Positions 44,287 to 57,101 of a stretch of 64,000 bases of DNA are shown piece after piece. This stretch comes from Tigriopus japonicus. Taxonomy: Eukaryota; Arthropoda; Copepoda; Harpacticoida; Harpacticidae. The notes under the pieces are model-generated. The model made no database searches. It saw nothing but the letters and a program-made list of their open reading frames with translations, and was not told the origin of the DNA. Every line of letters starts with the position of its first letter. Within the stretch, counting starts at the first letter, position 1. Location: NCBI GenBank assembly GCA_010645155.1, contig CM021312.1, forward strand, positions 1,123,566-1,187,565, read 5' to 3'. Made by a program: the position numbers and the translations under genes.

Positions 44287-47200
44287 AATACTCGGGAGCC
44301 CCCGTAAGCCTCTGAAGACACTCGATGGAAGTCATTTTTTTATGTTCGTTCTGGATAAATAAGAGCCTTATTAGCTAATGTTTGTTTACCAGCCAGTCAA
44401 GTCAGCTGGACTAATATTCTGGTGGAAAAATGTATTCATTTGAATTCGAGATAACGCGAGGGTCATCGCCACAATGCTTGGGTATCCTTTGTGTCTTTCC
44501 CATTTTTCCTTGACAAGCTCCTTCTTTGGTCCTTTGATTGGGTATTGGATGTTTTCGAAGGCAAGTTTTGTCGCTTTTGGGGCTGGTGAATGTTTCAAAG
44601 TACGTATATCTCGAGCATCAAAGGCTCGAAAAGCATTCGCATTTCAAATCTCCGAGGAGACCCTTGAGCCGAGGCCCCAACCAATGGATGAATATGATTA
44701 GCTCCTGAAAAGCTCTTAACCTCATTTGAATTTATGGTCATTGGAGGCGTTCAATGTCCCAATGTCCTCTGTTGTACGTATCGTTCTTGGCGATTACGTA
44801 CGTACATAGCGTTACACGTATGTACGTAGGGGGAGTCTGTGGGTTTTGGTCCACACCCCATTCCACTAAATGCATGCATGCCTCGACTCATTTAGGAACC
44901 TATCATGCTCATCAATATTACTTTCCGTATCATCATTGCGCCTGACTGAAGGCCAATATTTGAAGAGGACACAGACACACTTCTGCATGCCAACACATTT
45001 TCAAAACGTGGCTGCAACGGAAACGGAGATCTCTCTGTCTCGCTCTCTCTCTCTCTCCACAGGAAACACGAGCTATCCGGTCATGTCATAAACATTTCAA
45101 ACGTTTCAGACTAGAGCTCTACATCAGACAACGAGCTTACTTATTTATTTCGGAATCCTTTCAAAATTGAGATTTTACCATTGAATAAGTCATGAAACGG
45201 AACGACCTCGCTTCTAGGATAAAACTTAGTCCATCGGAAGAGTTATGGCTAAACTTCCTCTTCAGAGCGTTGTCAGGGTTGATTCGAGTAATCAAATTTT
45301 AAACTGGAAAGATAAGAGCGATCCACATTTCCATTTCGTCAAGTCTTGTCTAAAACCTCCAACTTTCTTTATACCCTTTGATTATTAACAAGAAAAAAGG
45401 GAGAAAAAAAAATCTAAGGCTCGAGGTGCGTTCATTGTACTCGCATGGTCTTTGAAGTAGAGGAAGGAACGTCGGTTTTTGGGGGTTCATCGATAGACGA
45501 TCAGAATTTGATGATGCACCAAGCAACTCTTGAAAAGCCGCTACGATCTCAGAGCGCTCCTCCAGGCAGAGCTGAGAGCTGTTCCACGTTTCCCTTGGCA
45601 CCAAACGAGAGAGAGAGAGAGAGATCCGAGACTTGAGGGATGCGGAAAAAGTGGGAACAACAACAACCACCACATCAAACACGGGGATAGATAGAGCGAA
45701 CGAAAGAACCTGGCCAACGATTAGTTCGAAACGAAACGCGGACACGAGAAGTTTGGTGTTCCAAAGTGATTAAGTACTCTTCTTCTTCTTCTCTCAAAGG
45801 TGTGGACCCCAAGCCTATTGTACCTTCAAGTAAGTCAAGGACTCGTCAAATCTAGGAGCAATGTCTCTCTCACAAAGAAGCTTGTTGATTCACAATAATC
45901 CAAACGATAAAAGCAATTTTGAACATGAAGATGAAAAAAAAGGTTATCATACTTTGAAGGCCTGCTTCGGTGAGTAATGTGGAATGAATGTGACACATTG
46001 AGAACACTCTTGAAAGACCAAAACAAACAAGACCATGATCGTCAGAAATAAGTTCTGAAGTAAGCGAGAAACCGAGACGACCATTAGCTCTATCGCAATA
46101 GCGAGTAATGGATTACGAATTCATTGCCTTTCCACGGAAAAAGCATCAAGGGTTGAGTAAATCTTTTTTTTGAGAACTGTATATTTGGCCTTTGAGACAA
46201 GACGGAGGAAGCACATTTTCAAAGTGAGAAGCAGAGAGAGAGAGAAAAGGAAAAAGAACCGGAGATGAAGATTGCCTAGAAACCCACGAATAAATCCGAC
46301 CCAGCAAATCCCTTTGGCCTTCAACAGGAATCCATCAGGAACCCAACACAAACAGGAGAAAATCGGTTTAATTAACTGACTCTTAAGAGGCAAATGCCAT
46401 TACATACGCGTTGTACTTGTGGACAGGAGGTGGAGAAACAATCCTCCGTTTTAAACCAAGAATTTGAAGGGAGAGGAACTGATGAGGCTTTAATAATTGG
46501 AACCATTAAATAAGTCGAACAAATGAAGAGACCTAAGAAGAACATGAGAAAAAATTTGGTAAATTTCTTTAATGTTTTTAAGACGTTTAGACTGAGTGTG
46601 ATCCTTCGAGAAATTCCAAAAATAAAAACGTCCAAGCGAGGAACTTCAATTTCGTTTTGAATGCGCAACTTGATTTTTTATAGTTAAGTTGAAGGATCTA
46701 TGAAATGATAATTTAAGGGCGTCTTTTTGTGTGTGCCTAATTTTGATTTGATGCCATGATACGGCAACAACATCCCCAGATAACCTATTTTGAAATAAAG
46801 TTTGTGTGTTATATGGCCCACGAGATCTAGAAAATGGACCATGCAAACTTAAATAAATCAGCAGGTTGTTGAACATGTTTTTGCTGAACTTATATTCTAT
46901 ATTTATTTAAATGTACTCTCAATCCGAATTGCCAAGGTGTTCAAAAATGAGCAAGTTTACAAGTCTTTTTGAATGCACCACATTTATTTACGCCTATTTT
47001 TACAGAATGTAAAAATGAAATGGCAACCCCTGGTTTTCTGACTCAAAAACATACTTCAATGTTTTGACAATTTTCATGGAATAATTGAAGCATTGAACTT
47101 TGAATAGTTGCACGTTATTCAAAATGGCTCGAGTTCCACTTGAGTGAGGAGCGTGCAATACAATACATTGAATTGTAATTGTTTTAGTTTACCTATTTTA

Positions 47201-49022
47201 AGTTAAGACCTATTTATTAATTAAACGCTGGGGTATGATGCTCCAAATTGATGACAACCAGTATGGGAAAATTCCTCAATTCCAAGCTAGTTGTATCAGT
47301 GGGATGAACAAACGATTAAGCAGAAAGTATCAACCAGTGTCCTCCTCCTCCTCCGTATCTGCTCTAGTGCCATCATATAAAAGGTCAGGACGCATGATCA
47401 ACCTTAATGATAACCCAAGGGAACTTTTCAAGCACTTCAGCCCTTTGAGAACCACCCTCGACCGAAGCTTTGGATACTGTACTTGAGAAAATACCGTGTC
47501 ACTACTACTGCCTTAAGGCCACGCGCAGGCTATTTTAAATTCAAAGAATTCATTTGCTAAAATCGTCCAAGATTACAACAAAGAGGCTTGGAATTTAAAA
47601 TTTCAATTAACAACATAAGACTACTCAAATTAAAGCAGATTACACGTCTCCTTAAACCTTTGGCTACAGTAGATTCTTTTGCTCTCTTTTTATACCATAG
47701 CCATTGTTGAAGGGTGAGAATGGAATTTTAACCTTTTTATTGACACTTTCAATGAAAAGCTTGAGAACGATCAGCAAGGTATATAGTCTATATATAGAAT
47801 TCACGGTTGCGCCCTGAATGTGGCCCCATAGCGAATTTCGGGATACTAGATTTTTCGCTCTTATCTAATAAGTCTAGATTTAAGCTTCATAAGCTTTTTA
47901 TAGTCTAGAACCTCTGCTAGATACCGTTGGTCAATTTTCAGAACGTTAACAAGTCCTGGTCGATGAAAATGATTGCTCACTAGTTTCTCAAAGAAACTGT
48001 TTTAGAGAGAGATCTTTTCCAAAAAACTCATGCACGGCAATATGATTAATGTTTTTGTATTTAAGCTTTTATTTTAGACATTAAATATGTTTTTATTGGA
48101 CGACCCTCAAATGTTTTAAACATGACACTTATCCGGCAAAGGCAATTGAACCCGAATTGTGATTAATCCACCGAGATTAAAATCCAAAGTTGAAGAATGG
48201 TTCGCTCTTCTCGATAATTTACAAGTTTTCCCAATTTCTCTTCTTTGAATACAAACTAAGTACATGGTAGTCGCCTAAGCTGGGAAAAAAAATCACCAAA
48301 CTTTCTTCATCAGGCACCATCTTAGGGCCTCATCTCCTTGTGAAAGGCTGGAAGATTCTGAAGGAGAGAGCGATCAACATCACAATTCATCCGGCACCAT
48401 GGATACACGTGGGCGAGATAAACATAGGGTGAAATTGCTCCCTAATGATCTGGTTTTCTGAGAACGCAATGCTCTAACAAACGAAACATTGAAAAGATCA
48501 ATGATCAATGGGCTTTCACGAACTTTCTGTTACCTAGTACTCATTTCAAACCCCGTTACTTGTTAACATGAAAGGTTCCATTGAGGTCTCTTGCTTTGTG
48601 CTTTGGGTAACACCAGAAAGACACATTAAGTAACATTTCACTTGGACTCAAGGATATGATGTGATCCGCGGTTTCTTTCTTTCATGTCTTCGTTATTACA
48701 CGCTACACCAAAATCGAGGAATAGGACACTTGAAACTGAAACGGGTCATCTTTTACACTTTTCAACAAGGCTTCTACAAAAGTTACTTAGCCTTAATTAA
48801 ACTCCATCTGTTAGACTAAAGTGGAAAAGGGAGATAATGAAGGATTGTATTTTTTATGGCTTTTCCATTTCAAGATGGGCTTCAAGGTTTCCACAAGTTG
48901 TGAAGGACATACCAATATCTACGCATTTCTTTGACCTTGGTTTTAATTAGAAGTTAGCAAATAGTAATTTGGGCGTTAATGAAGAACATGAAGTAGCCTC
49001 TCCTTTTAAAAAAACCCAGTCT

Positions 49023-49346
49023 TTAGGTCGTTTGTTGAGGTAGTTTGGAAGTATAGTACGTAGAAGCATATCTAGAAGCATAGGTGAAGCATATGATCTA
49101 GAAGCATAAGTGAAGCATATGAGATGGATTTTAAACGACCATGCTCGATCAAGTTTCGTTACATAAGTTGCGATCGAAAAACCCAATTTATGTAGCGAAA
49201 CTTGATCGAGCATGATTATTTCTACTTGGTCTCATGTGCGTCTTTTGTGTTTCTAGGTATGCTTCTACTATACTTCAAAACTACCTCAACAACCGACCTT
49301 AGATATGTTTCTACTATACTTCCAAACTACCTGAACAACCGACCTT
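49023..49346. mobile_element. Foldback MITE with partly duplicated right end
   Basis: The outer arms (49023-49070 and 49259-49302) are inverted copies sharing TTGTTGAGGTAGTTT and GAAGTATAGTA. The core forms a second hairpin, with CATGCTCGATCAAGTTTCG at 49140-49158 answered by its reverse complement near 49196-49214. A further direct copy of the right end follows at 49303-49346. There is no coding frame, and the family is unknown. Confidence 0.7.
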
Positions 49347-49692
49347 CAGTTACCCTTTACATTTAAGCACATGGTTTACTAATCCGCAAGATCGTTAAGT
49401 AAACGACTCTTGTGAAGTGTTTTTAATTTTGTAAGTATGATGTATTTAAAGGTTGCACTAACAAGCCAAGCAAAGTGTTTTGACATGGCTCCCTTTAAAA
49501 AAGTTTGTATCTAATTTGTGGTTGAATAATATCTTTACATTTCTTAGAAGAATGTCAAGTTAGACTTACCTTAAAATCAGACTGACATACCAGAAGGTTC
49601 AAAAAGTTCGTTTGATCTAAATACTTGGCTGGCTCTTACTTCGAAAGATTTAAGAAAGAAATTCCGTCTTTGCACTGGCTACTACTGGTATA

Positions 49693-50971
49693 TACAGAGT
49701 GGGGCAGAAGTATCCGGACAAAACTTTGAACAGAATTAACAGCATCAAGAGCTATTTTTAGCCAATTGTGTATTTAACAAAAAAAGTTTGGACAACAATT
49801 AAGAACATTTTTATTCAATATGGTCACCGTTGGCCTTAATGACGGCGTCCAAGCGGCCGACAAAGGCCGAGCAGGCTTTGGCGACCTTGGCCGTGGAGAA
49901 GGAGGCCATGTTCCGCTTCACCAACGACTTCAGAGACGCCAGGCTGTTGTGGGGCATCTTGTTGACCTTCCTCCTCAGCTCGGACCACAACTAGAAGTCG
50001 CATGGGTTGAGGTCAGGGCTGTTTGAAGGCCACTCGTCTTTCTTGACCACCACGTCAAATTTGTTGTTCAAAAAGTTCATGGAAACATTGGACACATGAC
50101 ACGGAGCAGAGTCCTGGATCCACATGAATTTGGTTCCTGGTGGGTACGAGGTTGTCAGCCAGGGCATCACGACCTTCCTTAGAAGCTCCACGTACCCGGC
50201 GGCATTGAGCCTGAATTTGGGAGGGAAGACATGGGCTGGCATCACCTTCCCCTCGCTGCTGATGAGGCCAAAGACCATAATCTTGGCAGCATTCTTTGTC
50301 TTCATGATGGGAGGCACAACGGTTCTCTTCTCGGCAAGCCATCGGTTTTTCTGGGGGTTGTACACGCCATCCACCGTGAAGGTTGACTCATCTGAAAAAG
50401 TCCTCGGATTGCCCTTGCAGATTCTGCGCAACTTCTTGCCCCTCTCAAGACTGGTGGCCTTCATCTTCTTGGTAAGAAGGTGGCGTCTGCCTCTGACGTA
50501 GGAGGTCAAGTTCAGGTCCTCCTTGACGGCCCTGGCCACAGTCCTCTTGCTCACAGACCACCTGGCTGCGTGGGTCGATATGGACACAGCTGGGTTGGCC
50601 TCGATGGACCTCCTCAGGCCCGCCAAGAACCTGGGGGTCCGCTTTTTCGCCCTCTGTGGGCCACAGGGGGCGTGGCTTGTCCCCCGGCCAGACTGCAGCC
50701 TCTTCACGACCTCGAAGACGGTGGCCCTGGGGTACTTGGTTGACTTGATGATGGCTCTGGCGTCGTTGCCGGCCGAGAGCAATTCAGCAATCACTTTACG
50801 CTTTTGTTCCTGGGGCTTCATATTTCCGGATTTAAACAAAAAAAAAATTATCAAACATTCAAAACCGGTTTTAAGTCAAACCAGAAAAACGCGGGAAATA
50901 AAAATATTCCACTTGCTTCAGGAGATATACGTCATCCAAGTTTTGTCTGGATACTTCTGCCCTTCCCCGTA
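49693..50971 (-). mobile_element. DD37D Tc1/mariner-type transposon
   Basis: A 1.28-kb element bounded by TA. The left end TACAGAGTGGGGCAGAAG and the inverted right end TACGGGGAAGGGCAGAAG continue together through GTATCC and ACAAAACTT, a terminal inverted repeat of about 32 bp. The TA on each side fits the TA target of this superfamily. The element encloses one transposase frame on the minus strand. Size, ends and coding content agree with a mariner/maT-type element. Confidence 0.9.
49811..50821 (-). pseudogene. Mariner-type DD37D transposase with one in-frame stop
   Basis: The frame from ATG 50821 to TAA 49811 has 336 codons, the usual size, interrupted only by TAG at 49993-49991 (codon 277). 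An N-terminal helix-turn-helix pair (residues 1-110) precedes the catalytic acids D144 (TFSDEST), D237 (WIQDSAPCH) and D275 (SPDLNPCDF). There are 37 residues between the last two, which is the DD37D (maT-like) signature. The stop falls directly after the third aspartate and removes 59 residues (starting LWSELRRKVNK). Its GC content is clearly higher than that of the flanks, suggesting a recent arrival. Without stop readthrough the enzyme is probably inactive. Confidence 0.9.
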
Positions 50972-52220
50972 CCAGAATTCATCAAGTCTGCTTTAAAATG
51001 CGGTTTGGGAATGGAATCAGTTTCAATTAAGGCCTCATTTCGTGATCAAGATCCTATTTTTTATTCTGAAGATCCTATTTTTTTTGTTCTGGACGGATAC
51101 TGCGGTACTCAATAACATGAACTAGCAATGTAATATTACGTAACTTCATAATTCACATAGAGGAGAGGAATGATAGTTTCAGGATGCCAATAAAATGATC
51201 CCAGATTAAGCACCACGCTAATCAATGCACGATACACTCTCATTAAACGATTTTGTCGAGACGAACCAGGCACTTACTGATAGTTATTGATTAAACGAGG
51301 TTAAATAATCTGGTTTCATTCCAAGCATTCCATTCTGGTTCAGACCAGGTTCTCTTTCAAAACATCTACGTTCATCTTCGAAACTGGAGACCAAGTTTGA
51401 ATACTCTTTAATAACAGAACCAAATTATTCCAGACATAGTTTCATCATTTTAATGACTGTCTTTTCCTAATATAATACCTTACTTTCGTTATAAATTTAG
51501 ACAAAAACTCCTCTTTTTTTGGAGGATTTTTGGAGATTTAGATTATAAATTTAGATTTTCATATTGATCTTAAAGGAATGAACGAAACCAATATATCCCA
51601 AGTCCTATGTGCTGATCTAGCGGATTCCAGAGATATGGAGAACCCAATTAACCCGAGTCAAAGCGTATGACCCATTTTTAAGACCAGTCGCTTTTTCCAT
51701 GATATTCAGTGTTTTTTTCCTCCAAGTAACTTGTTCCATGTTCAGAGTCACTAACAATTTGGAAACGTGAGCCTTGCGCCAACTCAAACGGTCTCAAGTG
51801 TCGCTAAAGCTATGGAACTACTACAGATCCAGAAGGACAAGTAGAAGGTGGAGAGAAAGAGAGAGAAAACTAGGGCATGTACTATAAGCTAAACACTGGC
51901 TGGCACCTTTCGATATGATGGGCGATGTACTCACTTGGCTCCTCTTGAAGATTTTTGATCTTGATTAAGGGATCAGGTTCCATAGTAGACATCGTTCACA
52001 GAGCAATCAGAGCCAAAATTGGAACGGCCGCCTTCACAAAGAGAGAAAATTTGAGCTCGGAATTGCCGCAGATCGCACATTAATGTGTACAGCACGTGCC
52101 ATCCTAGCTCTAGCGTGTTTGTTTAACACGATTGTTTATAATCTTACAGCTTCCGAAGTCCTCTAAACCAGAGAAGCCCGAAGGAGCTCCTCGCGGCAAG
52201 CAAAGCCAATTAGAAGAATC
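50972..52220. other. Spacer between transposon and globin gene
   Basis: A second, weaker match to the mariner terminal repeat lies at about 51085-51114 after two tandem GATCCTATTTTTT units, perhaps a relic of a related element. The rest is AT-rich, with the globin promoter and 5' UTR expected near 52100-52220. No other gene was recognised. Confidence 0.35.
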
Positions 52221-53885
52221 ATGGGCAACAACAACAGCTCCATGATCTGTCCGTCGGTCATTGCCGGAAGACATCGCCGTTCCAAAACGAGAGGCTTTAC
52301 CAATAAAATCAAGCTATTCTCATCGCCCAAGGATTCCACTCATCAAAGCAACAAGAAGAAGCCTTTGGTCATCACCAGTGAGGACGCCGAGGCACCAATC
52401 TCGTCACCAAAATCACAATTGACCAACGACGATGCTCGAGGGCTTAATCGAGGAAGAAGCTTAGATTTAATGAGCAAGGAGGATGTAAGCGATGCTCCTC
52501 CATTCACCGTGGAACAGAGAGCGTTGGTCAAGCACAGTTGGCATTCTGTTGAGGAACACATTGCAGAGGTGCGCAAAAGGCCAACATGGTCAGCATGATT
52601 TTTAGTTAAACGGATTATAAAAGTGGGTAACTTTATTACTAATTTACTTGCATTCAAAAGAAAAAATAACGTGAACTATTGATTTCAAATTTAGGTAGAA
52701 GTACGCTTTTGTTTCAGGAGATACGCAGTACGAGAGTAAGAGCAAAAAAACTGACATATGCGGATGGCTTGAACATTTACAATGGAGAGATTAAAGCGAA
52801 TTCAAAGCGGACAGCAGATAACAAAACTTAAACTGAAGTTCTGGACAAAGACGACTTGATTCAGAGGCGCTTTTTAAATGAACGAAGTAGATATGACCTA
52901 TTACACAACAAGTACTTGAACGTTTTACGGTTCACAACTTTTGAATCTTCATATCTGATGGATGGATGTAGAGAAGAGAGTAACGTACTTTTGTCACAAA
53001 AAAAGTTTGAACATCATACGCTTTTCTATGAATTTTGTCAGCTAAGTTAACCTCGAGTAGTTACATCAGATGTCCTAGTTTTATCCTGGTTTGTCCTTTG
53101 ACGGACAATTTTGTGACAATATGAAGAGCACTCAGTTAAAAGCAAATTTTTCGAGTTGCATAATAACGACATGCTGACCATAAGCTTTAAAAAAAGCACA
53201 AACCTCAAACCAGGGTCAGTTTATGTAAGAAATTTCAATCCGTCATTTTTTGTTCTTTTCAGATTGGGCTCACCATGTATCTGGAGATGTTCAAGAAGAA
53301 TCCCGAAACACTCACTTTGTTCCCCTTCTTGAAGCATTTAAGCAAAGAGGACCTCGAATTTTACTCGCAACTTCGAAACCACGCAGTCAGAGTTACAGGA
53401 GTTCTAACAATGCTCATTACACAGGTATCCTTCATTTCTTGGTTCTTGGGTTAGTTAATCTAGAAACTACATGAACTGTATTGTAAAGTAATTTCAAAGA
53501 CTTGTCTTTGGAAGCTCTTGAATTTCACATTACGCTGGAGCCTTTGACATACCTCTCCCTTCCTCTACATTAGGTACTCGGTATTTTTTCTAAGTTAGTT
53601 GCTTACGCTATTCGTTTGTTGCAGCTGGCCCTTCCTCCGGCAGAGGCCGACGTGGCCATGTCCACATTCCTCCTCGAGCTTGGCCGAAGACACTTCTCGT
53701 ACGCATCCCATCCTGGCCAAATGGAACTCTTGGGTCACACGTTTGTCGAGTCGCTGTTGCCTATCTTCTCGAAGGACGACCGAGAGAGCGAGATCCACGA
53801 AGCTTGGCTGGCCTTCTTCAAGCTCATCGTGTTCTACATGCAAACGGGATTCAGATTCGTACAAAATAAGGGACAGATAATGTAG
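52221..53885 (+). CDS. Membrane-anchored globin X-like protein
   Basis: Three exons in phase 0 (52221-52568, 53263-53424, 53625-53885) encode 256 residues. The protein begins MGNNNSSMIC, a good N-myristoylation signal (G2, S6) with C10 as a possible palmitoylation site, a feature of globin X. A basic and serine-rich extension of about 95 residues precedes the globin fold. This starts at FTVEQRALVKHSW (A helix) and includes FPFL (CD region), LRNHAVRV with distal H156, and LELGRRHFSY with proximal H193. The H156-H193 spacing (37) is longer than in neuroglobin (32), which suggests an enlarged EF loop. It should bind haem at the membrane, with a role in redox or signalling and not bulk oxygen transport. 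Ligand state is inferred only. A decayed copy of its exon 1/intron 1 boundary lies at 57102-57411. Confidence 0.9.
52558..52856 (+). repeat. Parent copy of a duplicated exon-intron boundary segment
   Basis: This segment spans the last 11 bases of globin exon 1, its donor and about 290 bases of intron 1. It is repeated in direct orientation at 57102-57411. Shared blocks include CATTGCAGAGGT, TACTAATTTACTTGCATT and GCTTGAACATTTACAATGGA. Confidence 0.75.
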
Positions 53886-54647
53886 TAGGTGCCCACGCAA
53901 AACAAAGGATGACCAAGAACATATTAATATCTACAATATTTATTTTTGATGTCTTTGTATGCGTTCTAGAAATAGAGATGTCATAGCTAAAGTACCCAAA
54001 CACCTCTCTAGGCGTCAGTTTCTTTGGTAACTCTTAATCCTACACAATTCTGAGGAAATTCAACATGACTGAGATTTTGATTTGTTCAATATCAACTTTA
54101 CTATTCGTACTGCAAACCGAGCATGGATGCAAAGTTCTGAAAAACGAATATCCTGGTTTTCAAATCGAATCTATTGCTAAGCAACCAAGTGGGCGGGAAT
54201 TGCTCAGCAACAACAGATTGATTCAATTTCAGGTAATCTAAAATAGGTTGCTAACTTGCCAGATTGACGATTAAGATCTAAGGAAAGGTGTGAGGGTTCT
54301 TGGAAGTCCATGTGTTCCCAAAGATGAGATCAAATCACGTGCACCGAGATCCCCTTGCTTTGTTCTGGCTCATTAGCAAGGCGTTGCGCTACATCGCATT
54401 TTCGTCTGTTTCGGCAATTCGCTCCCCTGAAGTAATTTATTAGAAGTCACGTGTTGGATGGACTCCGGTATCCTGAGCCAAATGTGTTTCTTTGGCTGAG
54501 CCAAAACTTGGTAATGCCAACGGGACAACACTCGTGTGCTCGTCGTAAAAAATCCATCCTGGCGTCTTTCAAGGCACGTTGAATCCTTTAATATACAGAG
54601 AGCTTTTCTCGACAAATGAGGCAATTACATATGATACAATGGTAAGT

Positions 54648-54848
54648 CAGGGGTCGAAATACCTGGGCCACGGCCCAAGTTCAGGCCCTAAAATGGTCGG
54701 TCTTCAAAGGGTCCCAGAGCTCTTTTGTTTTTGTTTTTCTCGTGGGAGCCCAAATCAGTGGGCGTTATTTTGCGACCCCTACTGCATATCATGTTCTTGG
54801 GGTGGTTCATATGTTCATTTGTTGCTCCAAACCTGTGACCGACCCCTG
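54648..54848. mobile_element. hAT-like miniature element (201 bp)
   Basis: It begins CAGGGGTCG and ends CGACCCCTG, a perfect 9-bp inverted repeat with the CAG start typical of hAT elements. A GGGCC-rich subterminal region follows the left end. The 8 bases on either side are not identical, so no clean target duplication is left. There is no coding frame. Confidence 0.55.
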
Positions 54849-56216
54849 ATGTACGTACGTACGTCGTCCTTCGAGTTTTGAAATTAAAATGTATGTGACA
54901 CTCAAAAGAGATCTGTGGTATAGCTTTATCTTGAATTTACCAGTAATTTAGAGTTGGGTATCGAACAATTGGTGGGTAAAAAAAAAACAAATATTTGTCT
55001 TGAAAAATGATCCAAACCAGACACCTTCGTGACATTATTGCATTGATTAACTCAAAAATAGTAAATAAGAAAAAGTTAAAAAAAAGTAAGAAAATTGATG
55101 ATCTATGACAACTTTCTTGTCATAGAAGGCACAGTTCCTGTAAAATAAACAGAAAGCAAAAAAAAAAAAACACCAGAGCAGAGAACACCAAGCCATGACT
55201 AGGGTTACAAATAAAATCATTTCGATAAGGGCTACATCCGCATTTGGCCCTTTGAACCGGATAAATTAAGAGGGTCTGTCTACAGATTACAAACATATTT
55301 TTTACTCCCAGTAGCCAGGTTCAGATTGTTTGGTTCAGATGGTTCATTACTGTCAATAAAACTGTTTGAACTTCAAATAAGATAAAGGAATTGTCGAGCA
55401 TTCGACTTGGATGCGTTTAGTTACTTAAATAAAATTATCCCGCTCTGTGAACGTCGTCATGACTCATGACCTACTGGTACCCAAAATAAAATAAAAATCA
55501 TTGGCAAGTTTTTAAACAATCTATTCTTGATATTACCTAGGGCAATTGCGTAGAAGTGGCAAAAATTTCATTAATAGTATGTTTGTTAACGAAGTTCTAT
55601 AAAATGTAGAGCTTTCAATTGTTTCAATTTTTTCATAACTGGACTACAACGTTCTATAGATGAGTTTTGTTTCGTTTAGTTCAGGGGATTCATTAAACGA
55701 CATAAGAAATTATGAATTAAAACAGAAGTCTCTCATATTTTAACAAGACCAGTTAGACCTTGACTAGTGTTTCGTATCGTCCTTGAATGACATAGATGGA
55801 TGAGTAGAGCCTATTATTTTTTAGATAAGGATATTACGTTGAAATTGGATGGCATTTCGTAAGTTAAACAAATGCCTATTAGCCAGACCCATTATCAAAA
55901 TGGTTCCAGCTCCAATTACTAAGATATACCCAACCAAGAAAGGCGACCTAAAGTCTTTCTTCAAATTTGCAAGAGTAAGAAAAAGAGCATGACAAGTTTT
56001 CCTGGCTTTTCCTACATTTTTGGTATTTTTTGAAGGACTTTTATTCCGTCCTCCTTTTTGGAGTACGAGTCCAGTCGACAAAAAACTTCAAACTGACTTC
56101 AAACCTTTTGACTCATTGAAACAGAATGCTCCACCGAAAAATTTGCATGAACTGTTTGCTGAAAACTTTATTCTTGTCACACCATGCTGAACTTGAAGCC
56201 AAACGTGACAACCAGT

Positions 56217-56465
56217 ATGGTACCGAGCCTCGAAATCTTCACGGCCGTAGAACTTTGAAAGGAAAGGATTTCTTTCCAAGAAGAAAGTGCAATGAGGAAT
56301 GATATCTCCTCGATATTTCACAAAATACGTTTGTATTTTGCCACTATCTCAAGGTCGCAAATCTTCGTGAAATACAAAGTCTTAAGCTCGAGCCAAGTAA
56401 GAGGGAGGTTATGTTGTGAATAGATCATGCGCAGTAATTGCACTTTTTGTGAAAAGTTGAAGTAA
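56217..56465 (-). pseudogene. Decayed copy of the MED27 last exon and 3' UTR
   Basis: The segment matches 60099-60375 in the same orientation: GGTACCGAGCCTCGAAATCTTC against GGTTCCGAGCATTGAAATCTTC in the 3' UTR part, and ATCTTCGTGAAA, AGTCTTAAGCTCGAGCCAAGT and TTGCACTTTTTGTG against the exon. The minus-strand translation keeps the pattern of the MED27 C-terminus (a TW..LKTL block) but has lost the zinc-binding cysteines. No splice context or other MED27 exon is present, so it is a gene fragment. The limits are approximate. Confidence 0.65.
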
Positions 56466-57101
56466 AATGTATTAATAACGGATGATTCATAAGAAACAGA
56501 ACAAAAACCATGTTCGTAACTCGGAAATGACTGATCTCTTAACAAATGTACAAAGCTCACCATGACGGAGCAGATTTTTAAGGTTTTAAGGTACCTATGG
56601 CTTCTCTCTTAATGTCGCCTTATTTTCGATTTTGGCCAAATTTTGGGAGGGAGAAAACAAAATATTTTCATTAGGATACTCTGACATAGAAAAATGATAT
56701 TACAATTCTTAAAACACTTTCACAGAGCAAATCTAAGCACTGACACATCAAAGAAAATTCAAGAATTGTAAAAATGCCTGCGCCTGCAAGAGGTAGGTCG
56801 CATCTCATGATTTCACTCTTTACTTAAAGGCTCTAGTTTTAACTAAAACAGGAATTTACCCCTGCGTGATTTTTTGATTCTAACCTGCCCAACTGACGAT
56901 AAAGATATACAAGTTTAAAATCACCAGGCCTGGGAATTTGATGCAAAACAATTTTTGTGTATTTTCGGTACACATTTGCATTGATTTGCATTTTGAACAC
57001 TTACTTGCATTTTTATGCATTTTGGAAAATTTGTGGGAAAATTGAGCAGAGATAATTTTCAAGGGTTGGTTGCGTTTTTTACTACTGCATCAAGGAACGG
57101 A

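Larger units (their letters stand above)
44161..49692. other. 5.5-kb gene-poor interval after CEP350
   Basis: It begins with the CEP350 3' UTR, with AATAAA at 44281. It then holds a CT microsatellite near 45034-45057, a GA run near 45608-45624, an 83-codon unrecognised frame at 47235-47486 and the foldback element at 49023-49346. No conserved protein family was recognised. Confidence 0.35.

Noticed and set aside
47235..47486. 83-codon frame with DNQYGKIP resembling a LINE reverse-transcriptase motif
   Set aside because: The resemblance is limited to a few residues, and the following RT motifs cannot be followed in any frame without several shifts.
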